DNA of 23,897 nucleotides, taken from positions 1 to 23,897 of the forward strand of contig CALCWU010000040.1 in assembly GCA_937905855.1 (NCBI GenBank), written 5' to 3'. The notes under the pieces are model-generated. The model did not search any database, was not told the origin of the DNA, and saw nothing but the letters and a program-made list of their open reading frames with translations. This DNA is from an uncultured Mollicutes bacterium. GTDB taxonomy: Bacteria > Bacillota_I > Bacilli_A > Acholeplasmatales > Anaeroplasmataceae. A program made the position numbers and the translations under genes. Positions 22,519 to 23,897 of this stretch are shown here, one piece after another. Each line of letters starts with the position of its first letter. Within the stretch, counting starts at the first letter, position 1.

Positions 22519-23502
22519 TTAATATTTTACATACTTTTGATTTTTACTATTTGGCTTATCTGGTATTGTCATTTTTATCAAGCCATTTTCAATTGCTGGA
22601 TTCAAATATGTATTTCTCAATGTTTCCTTAGATTTAATATTTAATCTATTCATTAATTCATTTGCACAAAGAGGAATATCAGGATCCATAACTTCTAATA
22701 ATTTATTAACTTGATTTGAAATATTGTTACTTTCCATTCTAACGTTATTTACAACCTCCAAAAGAGTTTGATTTATCATTTCAAGCATAAATTCAATAAA
22801 CGCATTCGAATTACCAATATTATTACATTCGTCTATTTTCTTATAATATTCATTTTGATATTTTTGAATTTGTGATTCAATTGGTATATATTCAAAAATT
22901 TGATTCCACTTCATCAATAATACATTTTGCCACAAACGAGCTGTTCTACCATTTCCGTCACTAAATGGATGAATAAAAACAAATTCATAATGAAATACGC
23001 AAGATTTAATTAATAAGTGCGTTTCATAATCATTTTTCAACCAATCAAATAAATCATTCATAAGCTGTGGTACTAAATCATGTGGTGGAGCAATAAATAT
23101 AACATTTTCTCCATTAAAAACACCTTCAGCATGATTACGATATTTACCACAATCATCAGTCATTAAATTTGTTATAATTTGATTTGCAATTTTAAGATCT
23201 TCTTCTTTATATCCATCAAATTCCTTTATCATTTCATAGGCTTTATAAGCATTTTTTACTTCTTGTATTTCATTTGCAGGACCAATAACCTTCTTTCCAG
23301 CAATTATATCTCTTACCTCATTAAAAGATAATGAATTAGCCTCAATAACTAAAGATGAATAAATTGACTTTATTTTATTATTTCTTCTTAATATAGGCAT
23401 TCTTTTTAATGATTTATACAATTCAATATGGCCTATATTTTCTGTAATTGAAATTACTAAAGATAACATTTTATTACTAATTGTAAATGGTGGTTTATAC
23501 AT
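22519..23502 (-). CDS. fic: Fic-domain protein, probable AMP-transferase with N-terminal inhibitory helix
   Basis: 327 residues. Fic core HPFSDGNGRTAR (178-189) matches HPFx(D/E)GNGRxxR with catalytic His178, so it should move AMP (or another nucleotide) to a protein hydroxyl. Residues 50-56, SLVIEAN, occupy the place of the class II inhibitory helix ((S/T)xxxE(G/N)N) with Gly replaced by Ala; Glu54 would block ATP gamma-phosphate binding. The N-terminal Fic_N region (IYSSLVIEANSLSFNEVRDI) and a C-terminal winged-helix-like segment (LMNRLNIKSKETLRNTYLNP) follow the usual Fic/DOC layout of stand-alone regulators. GGAGG lies 9 bases before the ATG. No antitoxin gene is adjacent. Target is unknown. 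Confidence 0.93.
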   Translation of the reverse strand: MYKPPFTISNKMLSLVISITENIGHIELYKSLKRMPILRRNNKIKSIYSSLVIEANSLSFNEVRDIIAGKKVIGPANEIQEVKNAYKAYEMIKEFDGYKEEDLKIANQIITNLMTDDCGKYRNHAEGVFNGENVIFIAPPHDLVPQLMNDLFDWLKNDYETHLLIKSCVFHYEFVFIHPFSDGNGRTARLWQNVLLMKWNQIFEYIPIESQIQKYQNEYYKKIDECNNIGNSNAFIEFMLEMINQTLLEVVNNVRMESNNISNQVNKLLEVMDPDIPLCANELMNRLNIKSKETLRNTYLNPAIENGLIKMTIPDKPNSKNQKYVKY

Positions 23503-23523
23503 ATCAACAGACCTCCTCGTTTA

Positions 23524-23552
23524 ATTATAACTTATTTAAACACTAAATACAA
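23524..23552 (-). promoter_or_regulatory. Promoter of fic
   Basis: On the minus strand a TTGTAT -35 (23547-23552) is 17 bases from a perfect TATAAT -10 (23524-23529). Transcription would start around 23517, giving a leader of ~15 bases with GGAGG. Confidence 0.75.
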
Positions 23553-23553
23553 C

Positions 23554-23587
23554 ATCTTGCTTAAATCTTGCTTAATATGTTGCTTAA
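23554..23587. repeat. Three 11-bp direct repeats upstream of the fic promoter
   Basis: ATCTTGCTTAA occurs at 23554-23564 and 23565-23575, and ATGTTGCTTAA at 23577-23587 (one mismatch). The periods are 11 and 12 bases, about one helical turn. The block begins one base beyond the fic -35 box, in the place of an operator or activator site, and lies between fic and the tRNA terminator. Confidence 0.75.
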
Positions 23588-23589
23588 AG

Positions 23590-23620
23590 CAAAAAAAAGA
23601 TAACCACAAGAGGTTACCTT
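23590..23620 (-). terminator. Terminator of the tRNA-Lys gene
   Basis: On the minus strand a 9-bp stem AAGGTAACC/GGTTATCTT with one G-U pair (23612-23620 with 23597-23605) is followed by a run of Ts. It lies ~12 bases after the tRNA CCA end. Confidence 0.88.
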
Positions 23621-23632
23621 ATAAATTCAAAC

Positions 23633-23708
23633 TGGTGGACCCTTGGAGACTCGAACTCCAGACCCACTGATTAAGAGTCAGTTGCTCTACCAACTGAGCT
23701 AAGGGTCC
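23633..23708 (-). tRNA. tRNA-Lys (anticodon CTT), CCA encoded
   Basis: 76 nt. Acceptor stem GGACCCT/AGGGTCC with discriminator A and encoded CCA. The D arm is AGCTCAGTTGGTAGAGC, the anticodon stem ACTGA/TCAGT with loop CTCTTAA (anticodon CTT), and the T arm GGAGTTCGAGTCTCC. It reads Lys AAG codons and is a single-gene transcript with its own promoter and terminator. MnmA in this window modifies the TTT-anticodon lysine tRNA, not this one. Confidence 0.97.
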
Positions 23709-23738
23709 AATTTGTTGCTATCTTTCCGACGCTCAATT

Positions 23739-23767
23739 ATTATAACATAGAACAAGAATAATAGCAA
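23739..23767 (-). promoter_or_regulatory. Promoter of tRNA-Lys
   Basis: On the minus strand an extended -10 TGTTATAAT (hexamer 23739-23744) is 17 bases from a TTGCTA -35 (23762-23767). The bases beyond (23768-23897) are poly-T/A-rich, and I see no gene there. Confidence 0.85.
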
Positions 23768-23897
23768 GCACTTTTTTTTATTTTTTTCGATTTTTTTAAA
23801 ATTGTTAATTTTAAAAGTAAATTTTGCTGTAATTTTAGTCAATTAGCATTTTTTTGTCGATTTTTTCTTCATTTCTAAGATTAATAAAGAAATTATT

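Overview
The window is an AT-rich stretch of chromosome from a low-GC, cell-walled Firmicute (Bacillota). Evidence for this: strong GGAGG and AGGTGAT ribosome sites, TTGACA/TATAAT promoters, U-tailed hairpin terminators, an infC-rpmI-rplT operon behind an L20-type leader, an HPr with the regulatory serine, and the mnmA-recD2 / alaS-ruvX-DUF1292-O-methyltransferase gene order known from Bacilli. TGA is used as a stop and Trp is encoded by TGG, so this is not a code-4 Mollicute. Murein synthesis genes are present. A gut-associated lineage related to Erysipelotrichia/RF39 would fit, but that is inference.

Layout from left to right. (1) 1-212: 5' part of an M42 aminopeptidase gene. (2) 335-521: a 6S-like non-coding RNA with a consensus promoter and its own terminator. 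(3) 567-887: a small membrane protein. (4) 962-2550: infC-rpmI-rplT, with an attenuator leader, an AUU-started infC, and an L20 carrying an unusual C-terminal helix-extension-helix-like domain. (5) 2580-5166: a very AT-rich, translationally coupled three-gene cassette (membrane-anchored protein, secreted beta-rich protein, fused ABC ATPase-permease). It is the best candidate for an undescribed system. (6) 5312-5988: ptsH, and a divergent small gene that may be leaderless. (7) 5983-13054: an eight-gene leftward operon alaS-ruvX-DUF1292-O-methyltransferase-two membrane proteins-cyuA-mrp. (8) 13324-13599: an orphan XRE regulator. (9) 13638-17218: mnmA-recD2 and a 40-codon small membrane gene sharing a bidirectional terminator with the XRE gene. 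(10) 17322-18089: plsC, whose 3' end overlaps murD antisense. (11) 18043-21525: murE-mraY-murD, tightly overlapping. (12) 21631-22461: a DegV fatty-acid-binding protein. (13) 22519-23502: a class II-type Fic protein preceded by three 11-bp iterons. (14) 23633-23708: tRNA-Lys(CTT).

Most genes are housekeeping: translation (infC, L35, L20, AlaRS, MnmA, tRNA-Lys), DNA maintenance (RecD2, RuvX), wall and lipid precursors (MurE/MraY/MurD, PlsC, DegV), and Fe-S or cysteine handling (CyuA, Mrp). Accessory material is limited to the three-gene ABC cassette, the XRE gene and the fic locus. No insertion sequence, CRISPR array or prophage was seen.
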